Shown here in pieces: positions 1 to 7,637 of a DNA stretch of 30,029 nt. This stretch comes from a virus: positions 1 to 30,029 of IMG/VR virus record IMGVR_UViG_3300025598_000121; one strand, written 5' to 3'. The position numbers and the translations under genes are program-made. The notes under the pieces were generated by a model. The model was not told the origin of the DNA and ran no database searches. It worked only from the letters and a program-made list of their open reading frames with translations. Every line of letters starts with the position of its first letter. Position 1 is the stretch's first letter.

Positions 1-2538
1 GTGAAGAACCATGCGATGCTTCTTCACGAAGTCATCGTGCAGTTTATCACCAGTAAGATGATATTCTCTACAGATGAGTTGCATCATCTTGTCGATCTTA
101 TCATAGTTGAACTTAGTGCCGCGCTCTTTTGCCTTCAATAATGCTCGTTCTAGCATCTCTACTGCGCCGGGTTTCTCTTTACCTGTCACATGTGTTGGCT
201 TCATATCACCTTCATCCATGCGTGAAGAGAAGAGTTCTTCATAAGGATATATGGCAGCGATGTCTGTTGCTAGGGCTTTATCCAACTTAGCATCAGGTAA
301 ATCTTCCGCCTTGAGTTTTCTAGCACCTGTTGCATGGGCCATCTCGTTTTTATTGAAACGAGCGATCATAGATTTCAATGAACCAGCTGGACCATCGAAG
401 TCATGATAAGTATCATTCTTTTTTACTACTGCATGTTGTGCTTTGCCATTTTTATCGACCAGAACAACGATGTCACCACTGATACGATTTTTAATCGCCT
501 GTGCAGCAGTGAGGCATCCACCATCGAACGGACCTGAACCAAGACGGTTGATAAAGAGTTCATATACTTTATCTTTGTCATATTCAGGCTTCTTGGATTC
601 GCTGAGTTGCTTCGTAGCCTTATTATACATGCTGATGAGTTTTACCTTCTCATCGAACGGAGTTGATTCCGAAATGATAAGCGGACTGATGCGTTCTACA
701 AACTCTTTTAACTTACGACCTTTTGGTTTCTCTTTATGAAACTGTGCTAAGTTTTGCTTAGCAGTGTTCATCATACGCATGACTTCTTCGTCGCTGAGTT
801 TAGGGCTTATCGCCTGTCTCCATACTGCGAACTGTTCTTCTTCTGTCTTGTCCGGATCTAATAGGACTTCGCGCATAGGCGTCGCTCTGGGACCTTCATG
901 ATAGGTGGAACTTTCTGGATCGCTGCCTGGCGCTTTAGTGTCTTGTCTGCTCATGATGGTGAGGCTATTCAGACCAAACTTCTTGTAAGGTTCAGTACCA
1001 GACTTATCAGGACGCGTTAGATATCCGAATGCTTCTTTCTGATCAGCACCTACGATGAGCGTGACATCTGTGAAACCTTTAGCGGCCAAATCTGCTAGAA
1101 CATCATTGAGTGTAGGCTTATCTGCTGTGGGAAGGCTGAACATATCAGCATACTTAGGAAACTTCTTCTTGTATAAGTCTAGTTTCATCTCGGGTGGAAT
1201 AGGATCATCCTTACCGAAACTGCGAGATACGATGAAGAATGGTGTAGCATTCGTCTTTATCGCTTGATGTAAGACTGCGACTACGAGCGCATCATGTCCA
1301 GTATGTCCCATGCCGCGACCCCAACCTAGAACTGCTCGCTTGCCCTGAGCATGTTCCTCAGTGATCGCTGGCTTCTTGTTCATGATGCTTTCTTTTGGTG
1401 ACCATGTCTTCTGGTCGATAGTCTTGATGAACTGTCCGGGCAAGTCATTCGCGAACTTAGAACCAGGATGTGCTTGTGCGTATCCTTCTGGCTTAGTCTG
1501 CCTTATGCCACCGTGCAGACCTTTGCTGAGTTCGTCGATCAATAGTTGCTTGTGAATACCGATGGCTTCTACTGCACCTAGCGTTGCCTTCAATCCTTCC
1601 GGATCTGATAGCATCGTCTCTGCTTTCTTAGGGCTGAGTTTCGATTTAGCCCAAGCCGGAAAGTCGCTGACTAATCCTTCGATGCGTAGATGATCATTTA
1701 GATAGGAGTAGAGTTCGCCGCCTGGATTGCTCAGACCTGGCTTGGCCGCGAGATATTGGTCGATCTTCTTGGCATTTGCCTTGATGAATGTGTCTAGTTT
1801 GTTCAGACCTTCTTGATCTAATGCTACTGGATCTTCTACATAAGTCGTTCCTTGAACGATGATGCCTGGCTTGCTCAGTGCAGCAGCATCAGGATAACGC
1901 GCTTCATCGCTGGATCCCAATGCAGGGAAATATCCAGTCGCAGCGACCATCATCTTTGCGCCGGCGATCTTTTTACCTAGTTCGCTATCTACCGGTACAT
2001 GGAATGTCGTGACATTTGGAGTAAAATCATATGTATTCGCTGCCTTATTGAGTACAGGCATAGCAGTAGAACCGTCTCTCTTGGTACCAGGATAGAATAA
2101 CAATCCGCCTTCTAGGAATCCTTTGCTGGGGCTGATCTGTGCGAAGTAAGGCCATAAACTAGCAAACTGATTTGCGAAATCTTCTCTATCTTCAGGATCA
2201 CCGCCGCCAGTACCTAGAACAAACTTCTTCACATCTTCTGGATTTCTCATCACAGTAGGTGCACCTGATGCAGTCTCTGTCTTGCCCCTCTTTAGATATG
2301 CCCAAGCATTCTTGGGAATCATCATGAAGTTGCCTTTATCATCACGGCCCCAATATACCACTGGCATACCGTCCCATTTGAGTTCGATAGTCCCGCCTTG
2401 CTGGCTCATATGACGCAGCCTCTCGACCGCATGTAGGCCACCTTGAGCACCATTGCTCAACACTAAATCTTCGATGTGTTGATACTTACGACCTACTTTA
2501 GGCGCGGCTGCTTCTGTGATTATGGCTTTTATTTTCAC
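1..2538 (-). CDS. Tri-domain enzyme: ligase-like KxDG, HxGH nucleotidyltransferase, papain-like domain (3' end off the window)
   Basis: The frame stays open for 846 codons to the left edge, so the C-terminus is missing. Residues about 1-300 resemble a family of T4-like marine phages that I remember as DUF6267. They carry K54-W-D-G, like motif I (adenylated lysine) of DNA/RNA ligases, and F141-L-E-G-G-L-L, like ligase motif III. Residues about 400-610 look like a Rossmann-type nucleotidyltransferase: H412-T-G-H415 fits the HxGH signature, followed by L-I-V-G-A-D and by A-T-P-M-R556, comparable to the ISSTxxR motif. Residues about 655-730 hold C675, H702 and D713/D715 in a papain/transglutaminase-like order. 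Start: GTG at 2538, sharing GTGA with the preceding stop; an in-frame ATG at 2568 is the alternative. Domain calls come from motifs read by eye. Substrate and role are unknown; RNA end modification or nucleotide-cofactor chemistry is only a guess. Confidence 0.75.
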   Translation of the reverse strand, partial: MKIKAIITEAAAPKVGRKYQHIEDLVLSNGAQGGLHAVERLRHMSQQGGTIELKWDGMPVVYWGRDDKGNFMMIPKNAWAYLKRGKTETASGAPTVMRNPEDVKKFVLGTGGGDPEDREDFANQFASLWPYFAQISPSKGFLEGGLLFYPGTKRDGSTAMPVLNKAANTYDFTPNVTTFHVPVDSELGKKIAGAKMMVAATGYFPALGSSDEARYPDAAALSKPGIIVQGTTYVEDPVALDQEGLNKLDTFIKANAKKIDQYLAAKPGLSNPGGELYSYLNDHLRIEGLVSDFPAWAKSKLSPKKAETMLSDPEGLKATLGAVEAIGIHKQLLIDELSKGLHGGIRQTKPEGYAQAHPGSKFANDLPGQFIKTIDQKTWSPKESIMNKKPAITEEHAQGKRAVLGWGRGMGHTGHDALVVAVLHQAIKTNATPFFIVSRSFGKDDPIPPEMKLDLYKKKFPKYADMFSLPTADKPTLNDVLADLAAKGFTDVTLIVGADQKEAFGYLTRPDKSGTEPYKKFGLNSLTIMSRQDTKAPGSDPESSTYHEGPRATPMREVLLDPDKTEEEQFAVWRQAISPKLSDEEVMRMMNTAKQNLAQFHKEKPKGRKLKEFVERISPLIISESTPFDEKVKLISMYNKATKQLSESKKPEYDKDKVYELFINRLGSGPFDGGCLTAAQAIKNRISGDIVVLVDKNGKAQHAVVKKNDTYHDFDGPAGSLKSMIARFNKNEMAHATGARKLKAEDLPDAKLDKALATDIAAIYPYEELFSSRMDEGDMKPTHVTGKEKPGAVEMLERALLKAKERGTKFNYDKIDKMMQLICREYHLTGDKLHDDFVKKHRMVLH

Positions 2539-3263
2539 TTCAGCAAATCCATAGTCTTGCGGAACCATTCTCTGCTGCCCTCAGCGACCGTTTCTGGGAA
2601 ATACTTATCTTTAATAGCAGCATATTTTTCAGGATATTGCTTCAATGCATTTAATATCTTAGTGGGATTACCTAGATCACTGGCTGTAGCCGTCGGGCCG
2701 ATGATAATCTTAGCGATTCCGTCTTTATCTTTTGCTAGCAACTCTTTGGTATCTCTGTCTACCAATCCTTTATATGGACTCATCATCAATCTATCATGAC
2801 CTGCGACACGGCTGATATTAGCCAAATCTGCCCAGATACGCTGAACCGTGCCACCGCTCATCTCTTCGCTATCATAATCATGTGTATGCAGGGGCTGTGC
2901 ATCTCGTGCATTCTCTACAGCCATTAGATCCACTTGAACGATATCATTGCCAGCACCAGTAGGCACACCAACATGAACGCTGACGCCAGTCCTCGCAGCA
3001 AATAAACCCTTGTCCTTGAAATAATCTTCGAGTTCTTTTCTGCTGGTCTTTAGGTCTTTTGCTGGAAATGCTCGCATCAGTTCATCAGCATCGATCAACG
3101 CATCGATGTCACTTGATACCGTCTTCTTTCCTGCGCTGCCGATCGGATAGAGATTTAATCCTTTGGGTAGGACATGCTGAAGGTTTCGCATAGCCGTAGC
3201 AAAGTTTTCCCGCTTGATAGGGACTGCATTTGGTACTACATTTCCGCCTTCAGATAAAATCAT
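2535..3263 (-). CDS. Pol-beta-superfamily nucleotidyltransferase
   Basis: The 242-residue protein has the minimal nucleotidyltransferase signature: G42-S43, then S51-D52-I-D54 for metal binding, and a third acidic residue D112 in V-Q-V-D-L-M. Enzymes of this fold move NMP from an NTP to an RNA, a protein or a small molecule. The target cannot be read here. The spacing from GS to DxD is normal, so the active site looks intact. An AAGGA ribosome site lies 8 bases before the ATG and overlaps the stop codon of the gene before it. The 3' end overlaps the putative GTG of the tri-domain enzyme by 3 bases (GTGA), which suggests translational coupling and perhaps a shared pathway. Similar proteins exist in T4-like marine phages; I know of no demonstrated function. 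Confidence 0.8.
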   Translation of the reverse strand: MILSEGGNVVPNAVPIKRENFATAMRNLQHVLPKGLNLYPIGSAGKKTVSSDIDALIDADELMRAFPAKDLKTSRKELEDYFKDKGLFAARTGVSVHVGVPTGAGNDIVQVDLMAVENARDAQPLHTHDYDSEEMSGGTVQRIWADLANISRVAGHDRLMMSPYKGLVDRDTKELLAKDKDGIAKIIIGPTATASDLGNPTKILNALKQYPEKYAAIKDKYFPETVAEGSREWFRKTMDLLK

Positions 3264-3274
3264 CTTGTTATTCC

Positions 3275-3628
3275 TTAGTATGAGAGATTGATATAATTGA
3301 CCGCACCATAACTAAAATCTTCAATGCGGGCTCGCATATACACAAATGTACCTACGATATTTGTATAAGCCGATGTATCAGTGTTTGCTGTTTCCAGCAT
3401 ATAGACTTGAAACCAGTCAGTATCAGTGGGCTTGCTAGCGAGTGAAGCCTCTATGATAATATTGCCGGTACACATTGCTGTTGATAGATTTACTGTCTGC
3501 AGGCTCTGATTGCCTAGATAATAAGCAGCAGCAGGCTGGGCATTCCCTATAACAGTATAAGGAGCACCATTGCCTGGATTAGCATATGTAGTTTGCGGTA
3601 AAAGTTGTAGGGTGACGCCTTGAGACAT
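3275..3628 (-). CDS. Small virion structural protein (probable)
   Basis: The 117-residue protein is beta-rich and rich in Thr, Asn and Tyr, with few charges. From memory it resembles small structural proteins of T4-like cyanophages: a G-N-A-x-P-A-A-x-Y-Y segment near residue 30, A-S-L-A-S-K-P-T-x-x-D-W-F near 62-74, and V-x-M-R-A-R-I near 96-102. That points to a capsid- or tail-decorating beta-sandwich, but the placement in the particle is inferred. Its ATG overlaps the stop of the 54-residue gene before it by one base (TAATG), so the two are probably co-translated. The next gene starts 11 bases after its stop. Confidence 0.65.
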   Translation of the reverse strand: MSQGVTLQLLPQTTYANPGNGAPYTVIGNAQPAAAYYLGNQSLQTVNLSTAMCTGNIIIEASLASKPTDTDWFQVYMLETANTDTSAYTNIVGTFVYMRARIEDFSYGAVNYINLSY

Positions 3629-3792
3629 TATGCCGACTCGACCTCGACCAATACGCCGTCACCTGCTAGTTCTTGTGTGACTTGTTCTAGTGCTGTCTGT
3701 AGATCCTCAGTGAGTACAGGAGTAGCCTCTTCGCTATCCTTGATCAACTTACTCAGCTTTATGACGAGTACGCTCTCGACCAGCTTTGCCAT
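3628..3792 (-). CDS. Small conserved phage protein, 54 residues
   Basis: This short gene begins MAKLVESVLV and ends EVESA. A GGAG ribosome site sits 8 bases before the ATG, and a GATAAATA late-promoter motif lies 28 bases upstream of the start. The TAATG overlap with the 117-residue gene supports it being real. Very similar N-termini (V-x-S-V-L-V-I-K-x-S-K-L) occur, as I remember, in small proteins of T4-like cyanophages beside structural genes. Residues about 1-22 and 28-43 could form amphipathic helices. No catalytic motif and no membrane segment is visible. Function is unknown; a minor virion or assembly protein is the likeliest guess from its neighbour. Confidence 0.7.
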   Translation of the reverse strand: MAKLVESVLVIKLSKLIKDSEEATPVLTEDLQTALEQVTQELAGDGVLVEVESA

Positions 3793-3794
3793 GG

Positions 3795-3825
3795 TAAATA
3801 CTCCAATATATATATAGAGTATTTA
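3795..3825 (-). promoter_or_regulatory. Hairpin that can bury the ribosome site of the 54-residue gene
   Basis: On the minus strand TAAATACTC (3825-3817) pairs perfectly with GAGTATTTA (3803-3795) across a 13-base loop. The downstream arm contains three bases of the GGAG ribosome site and ends two bases before the ATG. The upstream arm overlaps the late-promoter motif at 3820-3827. A transcript started from that promoter (expected near 3814) would lack the upstream arm. Confidence 0.55.
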
Positions 3826-3827
3826 TC
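3820..3827 (-). promoter_or_regulatory. T4-type late promoter motif GATAAATA
   Basis: This matches the T4 late -10 element TATAAATA in 7 of 8 positions. With the usual late-promoter geometry transcription would begin near 3814, giving about 22 bases of leader before the 54-residue gene. Confidence 0.6.
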
Positions 3828-3833
3828 ATGTTC

Positions 3834-4490
3834 TTATTTTCTCTCTAGTTTATAAGATTTGCCAACCAGCTTGGGAATGATGAGATGCATCATGGTAAGT
3901 GTAGAGGGCTCATCATAATCGATGAAATGCTTATCATTTGAATATAGATACGAGAACCTATGATCACGCTTCAACCAAGCTTCTAGCGCATTACATGGAT
4001 AAGCATCCCTAGTCCTGCCTAGATATTCGATCAGATCATCGCGCAACTCGCGTTCGATCTTATCGCCCTTTAGATAGACACGATATCGATGTTTAGGTTC
4101 GCGAGCAAAGGTGATCACTCCTGGAGGCATCACATGCACTTCAGTGATAACAGAATACGGACTAAATCGCCATACTTCTTTCAAGAGTTCGAGATCGTTG
4201 CTATAGAAGGCTAGGGAATCAAACTCTTGCCTAGTCGTGATATCAAACTTTTTCTTAACCTTATTACGATATTCTATTATATTTTCTACTAGAACGAGTT
4301 GTGCAGGAGTCATATTAGCAGTACGGCGATTTATGAATACGCTATCCTTTGCTTCTTCTAGCTTTGTCAGAAACTCTGCATAGGTTCGGCACCATTGAAT
4401 GCGGTTTAGATTGGGTGCCTGAACTGATACCTTATATCTATATTCGTTATAATATAGATTTTGTTTATCCTCCGATTTCAATAACACCAT
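3834..4490 (-). CDS. Conserved T4-like phage protein, unknown function
   Basis: The 218-residue soluble protein begins MVLLKSEDKQNLYYNEYRYK. Its pattern resembles, from memory, a conserved unknown of T4-like marine phages: Y-x-N-E-Y-R-Y-K near the start, F-Y-S-N-D-L-E-L-L-K mid-protein, E-P-K-H-R-Y-R-V-Y, and a C-terminal D-E-P-S-T-L-T-x-M-x-L with G-K-S-Y-K-L-E. No signal peptide, membrane segment or recognised catalytic motif is seen. It overlaps the last 26 bases of the clpA-like gene. A GGAGG lies only 2 bases before the ATG at 4490 but 5 bases before the GTG that is codon 2, so translation may start at 4487. The overlap implies translation coupled to the unfoldase. Confidence 0.7.
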   Translation of the reverse strand: MVLLKSEDKQNLYYNEYRYKVSVQAPNLNRIQWCRTYAEFLTKLEEAKDSVFINRRTANMTPAQLVLVENIIEYRNKVKKKFDITTRQEFDSLAFYSNDLELLKEVWRFSPYSVITEVHVMPPGVITFAREPKHRYRVYLKGDKIERELRDDLIEYLGRTRDAYPCNALEAWLKRDHRFSYLYSNDKHFIDYDEPSTLTMMHLIIPKLVGKSYKLERK

Positions 4491-6732
4491 TACCTCCGAT
4501 TACTGCCACTGGCTTAGGAGTCACACGGAATACGATCTCGTCATTTTCTATCATTGCTACGACATTAGAGTTCTTGATGCGCTCGAACAGGATCTTCTTC
4601 GAGAGCGGAACACGGATGAGTTCATCGATCTTGCGAGCTAGAGGACGAGCGCCCATCTTGCTATCATAACCTTGATCTGCGAGATAGTTTACCACAGGCT
4701 CTATCAGATGCAGCGTGATATCATGCTTATCCAGCAGAGACTTCTTCAACTCTTCGGTAAACTTGATAACGATCTTCTTGATAGAGAGCGTATCCAGCTT
4801 GTTGAACTTGCAGACCATATCGAGGCGATTGCGGAACTCAGGCTTGAAGAACTGCTTCAGTGCCTTATCATCTTCTCCAGTGCGTTCTTGTGTACCGAAG
4901 CCGATGTTGTTGCGCTCATTGTCTGCTGATCCAAGATTGGAAGTAAGAATGATGAGAGTATTCTTCATAGATACTTCCTTACCATTCGATCCAGTCACAC
5001 GACCTTCATCCAGCATCTGCAAGAAGATATTGAAGATATCAGGATGAGCCTTCTCGACTTCATCGAACAACAGAATAGAATGCGGATTCTTGCTCAGGTC
5101 TGAGATTAGGCGTCCACCTTGTACTTGTGAATCGCCAAAGCCTACATAGCCAGGGGGCGGGCCGATCAAACTGCTTACGCTGTGCTTCTCGCTGTACTCA
5201 CTCATGTCGTACTTGATAAGCGGCATATCCAAGTTCTTGGACAGCAGTTTAGCCAGTTCTGTTTTACCTGTGCCTGTTGGGCCCAAGAACAAGAAGCTCG
5301 CGATGGGCTTCTTATCGTTGCTGATACCAGCAAACGATACATAAACTCGCTCAAGAACCTTATCCACAGTCTCATCTTGACCATAGAGCTTGTTCTTGAC
5401 ATTCATCTCTAGGCTATGAACACGTTCGAAGTTATCGCCGCTCAGCTTATCTGCCGGGACGCCGGTGAACTTCTCGACTTGTTCATAGACAAGAGCCTTA
5501 GTGATAGTCGCATTTTTATTCATCAGGACGCGCTGCTTCGCACATGCAGCGTCTAGTAGGTCGATTGACTTATCTGGATTCTTGCGATCATGAATATATC
5601 GTGCGCTGCATTCTACTGCAGCTTCGATTGCTTCTTGCGAGATAGTGACATTATGGAAGTCATTCAATCGTGCAGAGAGGCCCTTCAGAATACGCACGGT
5701 GCTTTCTTCGCTGGGTTCATCCACGACCACCTTATAAAATCGACGCATAAGAGCGCGATCCTTCTCGAATGATTCATAGAACTCTTCCCAGGTAGTCGAA
5801 GCGATAACCTTGAGAGTGCCCTTCGTGATAGCAGGCTTGATCATGTTCGCGAAATCGACACTACCATTGCCCACGCTGCCTGCACCCTGCATCGTATGCG
5901 CTTCATCGATGAACAGGATCGCCTTCTTCTTGACGTTCAGAGAATCCAGCACCTGCTTGACCTTCTCTTCGAAATCACCGCGATAACGTGATCCAGCGAG
6001 CAGAGAACCGATCTCAAGGGAATACAACTCATATCCCCGAAGGAAGTCCGGAACCTCATCATTGACGATTGCGAGCGCGATGCCTTCGGCGATAGCAGTC
6101 TTACCCACACCAGGATCACCTACCATCAGCACATTACTCTTGAAACGCTTTGCGAGGACATTGACGATATCATCGATCTCTTTGGTACGACCGATGACAG
6201 GCTCTAGCTTGTCTTGCTTTGCTAGAGCAGTCAGGTTAGTCGTATATTCTTCTAGGATCTCATCAGCTTGTCCAGGAGTCATCGTCCCTGTATATTCGCC
6301 GCCCTTGTAAGTCTTCTGCCAATGAACGACAAACTCATTCTTGCTCACACCGTACTTCAGCAGGAAATAATGACCATGAGTATTGGCTTCATTGATGATG
6401 CTCAGAAAGAGGTCAATCGTCATCATCTGATGGCGACCAGTAAATAGAACCTGAGTGACGCTGCGGTTCATGATACGCTCTAGCGTATTCGTCTTCTTTG
6501 GTTGAGTGTTTGGTTCTTTGGATTCGATTGCATGAAGGGAGTCAAGATACGCCTCGACTTCACCTATCATAAGATCAGTATCTACATTGAAACTATTCAA
6601 GCACTTCTTGAAAGGGGGATGAGAGATGAGAGCCCAGAGAAGGTGTTCAGTCGTGCAATATAGATGATTCCTTTCCTTTGCTGCTTCGATAGCTCGTTCT
6701 ATGATGTGTTCGATTTCTGGCGAGTTTTGCAA
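4465..6732 (-). CDS. clpA: ClpA-like AAA+ protein unfoldase
   Basis: This is a 755-residue Hsp100 protein of ClpA architecture. Residues 1-140 form a Clp N-domain. AAA-1 has Walker A G205-DPGVGK-T212, pore loop around S248-R-Y-R-G, and Walker B with D276-E277. AAA-2 has Walker A G484-PTGTGK-T491, pore motif G528-Y-V-G, Walker B near 553-559 and sensor-2 G694-A-R-P-L. There is no coiled-coil M-domain between the ATPases, so it is not a ClpB disaggregase. I610-G-F612 sits where ClpA has its ClpP-docking loop, so it probably feeds substrates to host ClpP; no clpP is in the window. The start is TTG at 6732, with AGGA 8 bases upstream and no in-frame ATG near by; the ClpA N-domain alignment fits this start. 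It lies just downstream of the dnaJ-like gene. Confidence 0.93.
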   Translation of the reverse strand: MQNSPEIEHIIERAIEAAKERNHLYCTTEHLLWALISHPPFKKCLNSFNVDTDLMIGEVEAYLDSLHAIESKEPNTQPKKTNTLERIMNRSVTQVLFTGRHQMMTIDLFLSIINEANTHGHYFLLKYGVSKNEFVVHWQKTYKGGEYTGTMTPGQADEILEEYTTNLTALAKQDKLEPVIGRTKEIDDIVNVLAKRFKSNVLMVGDPGVGKTAIAEGIALAIVNDEVPDFLRGYELYSLEIGSLLAGSRYRGDFEEKVKQVLDSLNVKKKAILFIDEAHTMQGAGSVGNGSVDFANMIKPAITKGTLKVIASTTWEEFYESFEKDRALMRRFYKVVVDEPSEESTVRILKGLSARLNDFHNVTISQEAIEAAVECSARYIHDRKNPDKSIDLLDAACAKQRVLMNKNATITKALVYEQVEKFTGVPADKLSGDNFERVHSLEMNVKNKLYGQDETVDKVLERVYVSFAGISNDKKPIASFLFLGPTGTGKTELAKLLSKNLDMPLIKYDMSEYSEKHSVSSLIGPPPGYVGFGDSQVQGGRLISDLSKNPHSILLFDEVEKAHPDIFNIFLQMLDEGRVTGSNGKEVSMKNTLIILTSNLGSADNERNNIGFGTQERTGEDDKALKQFFKPEFRNRLDMVCKFNKLDTLSIKKIVIKFTEELKKSLLDKHDITLHLIEPVVNYLADQGYDSKMGARPLARKIDELIRVPLSKKILFERIKNSNVVAMIENDEIVFRVTPKPVAVIGGNGVIEIGG

Positions 6733-6761
6733 CTTAGGGTTCCTTTTGATAACTACTAATA

Positions 6762-7595
6762 TTATTTATTCTGACACCGCATGATAGCTTCTACGATCTC
6801 ATCATCTATATTAGCAGGAGTTAGCGGCTTTAGCAAGACTATTTGGTCACCATATTTGCCCGTATTCTGTATGGGCATACCTTCTCCTGATAATCTAAAC
6901 GACATATATGGCTGTGTTCTCGGTGGAACGGTGATGCTGAGCATCCTGTCATTGATCGTCTTGAACTCTAATTTGGTTCCTACGATTAAATCTAGTATAG
7001 AGATAGGAATATTTGTGTATAGATCATTGCCGCGACGTTCGAACTTGAGATCAGGTGATACGACGAAATCGATGATGAGATGTGCATTGTCTAGCACGTT
7101 ATCATATCTTACCTGATTACCGGTATTGATACCTTCAGGAACCTTGATATTTATAGTGCGAGCACCTTCAGGAGTGCTGACTTGTAATATCTTCTCTGTA
7201 CCATGATAGGATTCTAACAAGCTTATGCCCAGCTGGGTCCTATATACCTGTTTACCTGGTCCTTGTTGCCTGAAAGGATCGACGAAAGGATTGGTATGGG
7301 CGCTGCCGTGACCTTGCCTGAAAGCACCGCTAAAAATATCATTCAAATTGAATCCATTGACGGTGAATTCGAACCCTCCAGGATGGTTATTAAATCCATG
7401 AGAACGGGGAGGATTGTCGTAAGCAGCCCGCTTATTAGGATCGCCCAGTGTCTCATAAGCCAGGCTGATTTCTTGGAATTTTTGTATATCACCGCCTTTG
7501 TCAGGGTGATGTTGCATCGCGAGTTTGCGAAATGCTTGCTTTATCTCATCCGGTGATGCGGTTCTAGAGATGCCTAATGTAGTGTAATGATCCAT
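6762..7595 (-). CDS. dnaJ: DnaJ-like co-chaperone (class B, CbpA type)
   Basis: The 277-residue protein starts with a J-domain (residues 1-65) holding H30-P31-D32, the motif that stimulates DnaK ATPase. A Gly/Phe-rich linker follows (about 65-115), then two beta-rich client-binding domains from about 118 to 260. The zinc-finger domain of classical DnaJ is absent, as in CbpA. It likely recruits host DnaK, since no dnaK is seen here. Its position directly upstream of the clpA-like gene suggests a joint role in remodelling or removing host or aberrant virion proteins. AAGGA lies 7 bases before the ATG at 7595. A perfect TATAAATA and an inverted repeat precede it, suggesting late and possibly structure-gated expression. 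Confidence 0.93.
   Translation of the reverse strand: MDHYTTLGISRTASPDEIKQAFRKLAMQHHPDKGGDIQKFQEISLAYETLGDPNKRAAYDNPPRSHGFNNHPGGFEFTVNGFNLNDIFSGAFRQGHGSAHTNPFVDPFRQQGPGKQVYRTQLGISLLESYHGTEKILQVSTPEGARTINIKVPEGINTGNQVRYDNVLDNAHLIIDFVVSPDLKFERRGNDLYTNIPISILDLIVGTKLEFKTINDRMLSITVPPRTQPYMSFRLSGEGMPIQNTGKYGDQIVLLKPLTPANIDDEIVEAIMRCQNK
6763..6770 (-). promoter_or_regulatory. Late promoter-like AATAAATA before clpA
   Basis: The motif differs from TATAAATA at one base and overlaps the dnaJ stop codon. Its predicted start near 6757 would give a 25-base leader to the TTG-started clpA. Confidence 0.4.
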
Positions 7596-7600
7596 TATCG

Positions 7601-7626
7601 ATTCCTTAATGATATTTATAAGGAAT
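7601..7626 (-). promoter_or_regulatory. Hairpin that can bury the dnaJ ribosome site
   Basis: On the minus strand ATTCCTTA (7626-7619) pairs perfectly with TAAGGAAT (7608-7601) over a 10-base loop. The downstream arm contains the AAGGA ribosome site. The upstream arm overlaps the TATAAATA promoter, so promoter-proximal transcripts (start expected near 7607) would lack it. Confidence 0.6.
7613..7620 (-). promoter_or_regulatory. T4-type late promoter TATAAATA before dnaJ
   Basis: This is an exact match to the T4 late -10 element, 17 bases upstream of the dnaJ ATG. The expected leader is about 12 bases and begins at the AAGGA ribosome site. Confidence 0.7.
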
Positions 7627-7637
7627 AAGGGAGCGTA

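Noticed and set aside
1-2538. Left-edge region as several separate genes
   Set aside because: The minus-strand frame is continuous for 846 codons without stop and without internal ribosome site evidence at domain borders.
4465-6732. ClpB disaggregase identity
   Set aside because: There is no coiled-coil M-domain between the two ATPase domains, and the IGF docking loop is present, so ClpA type fits better.
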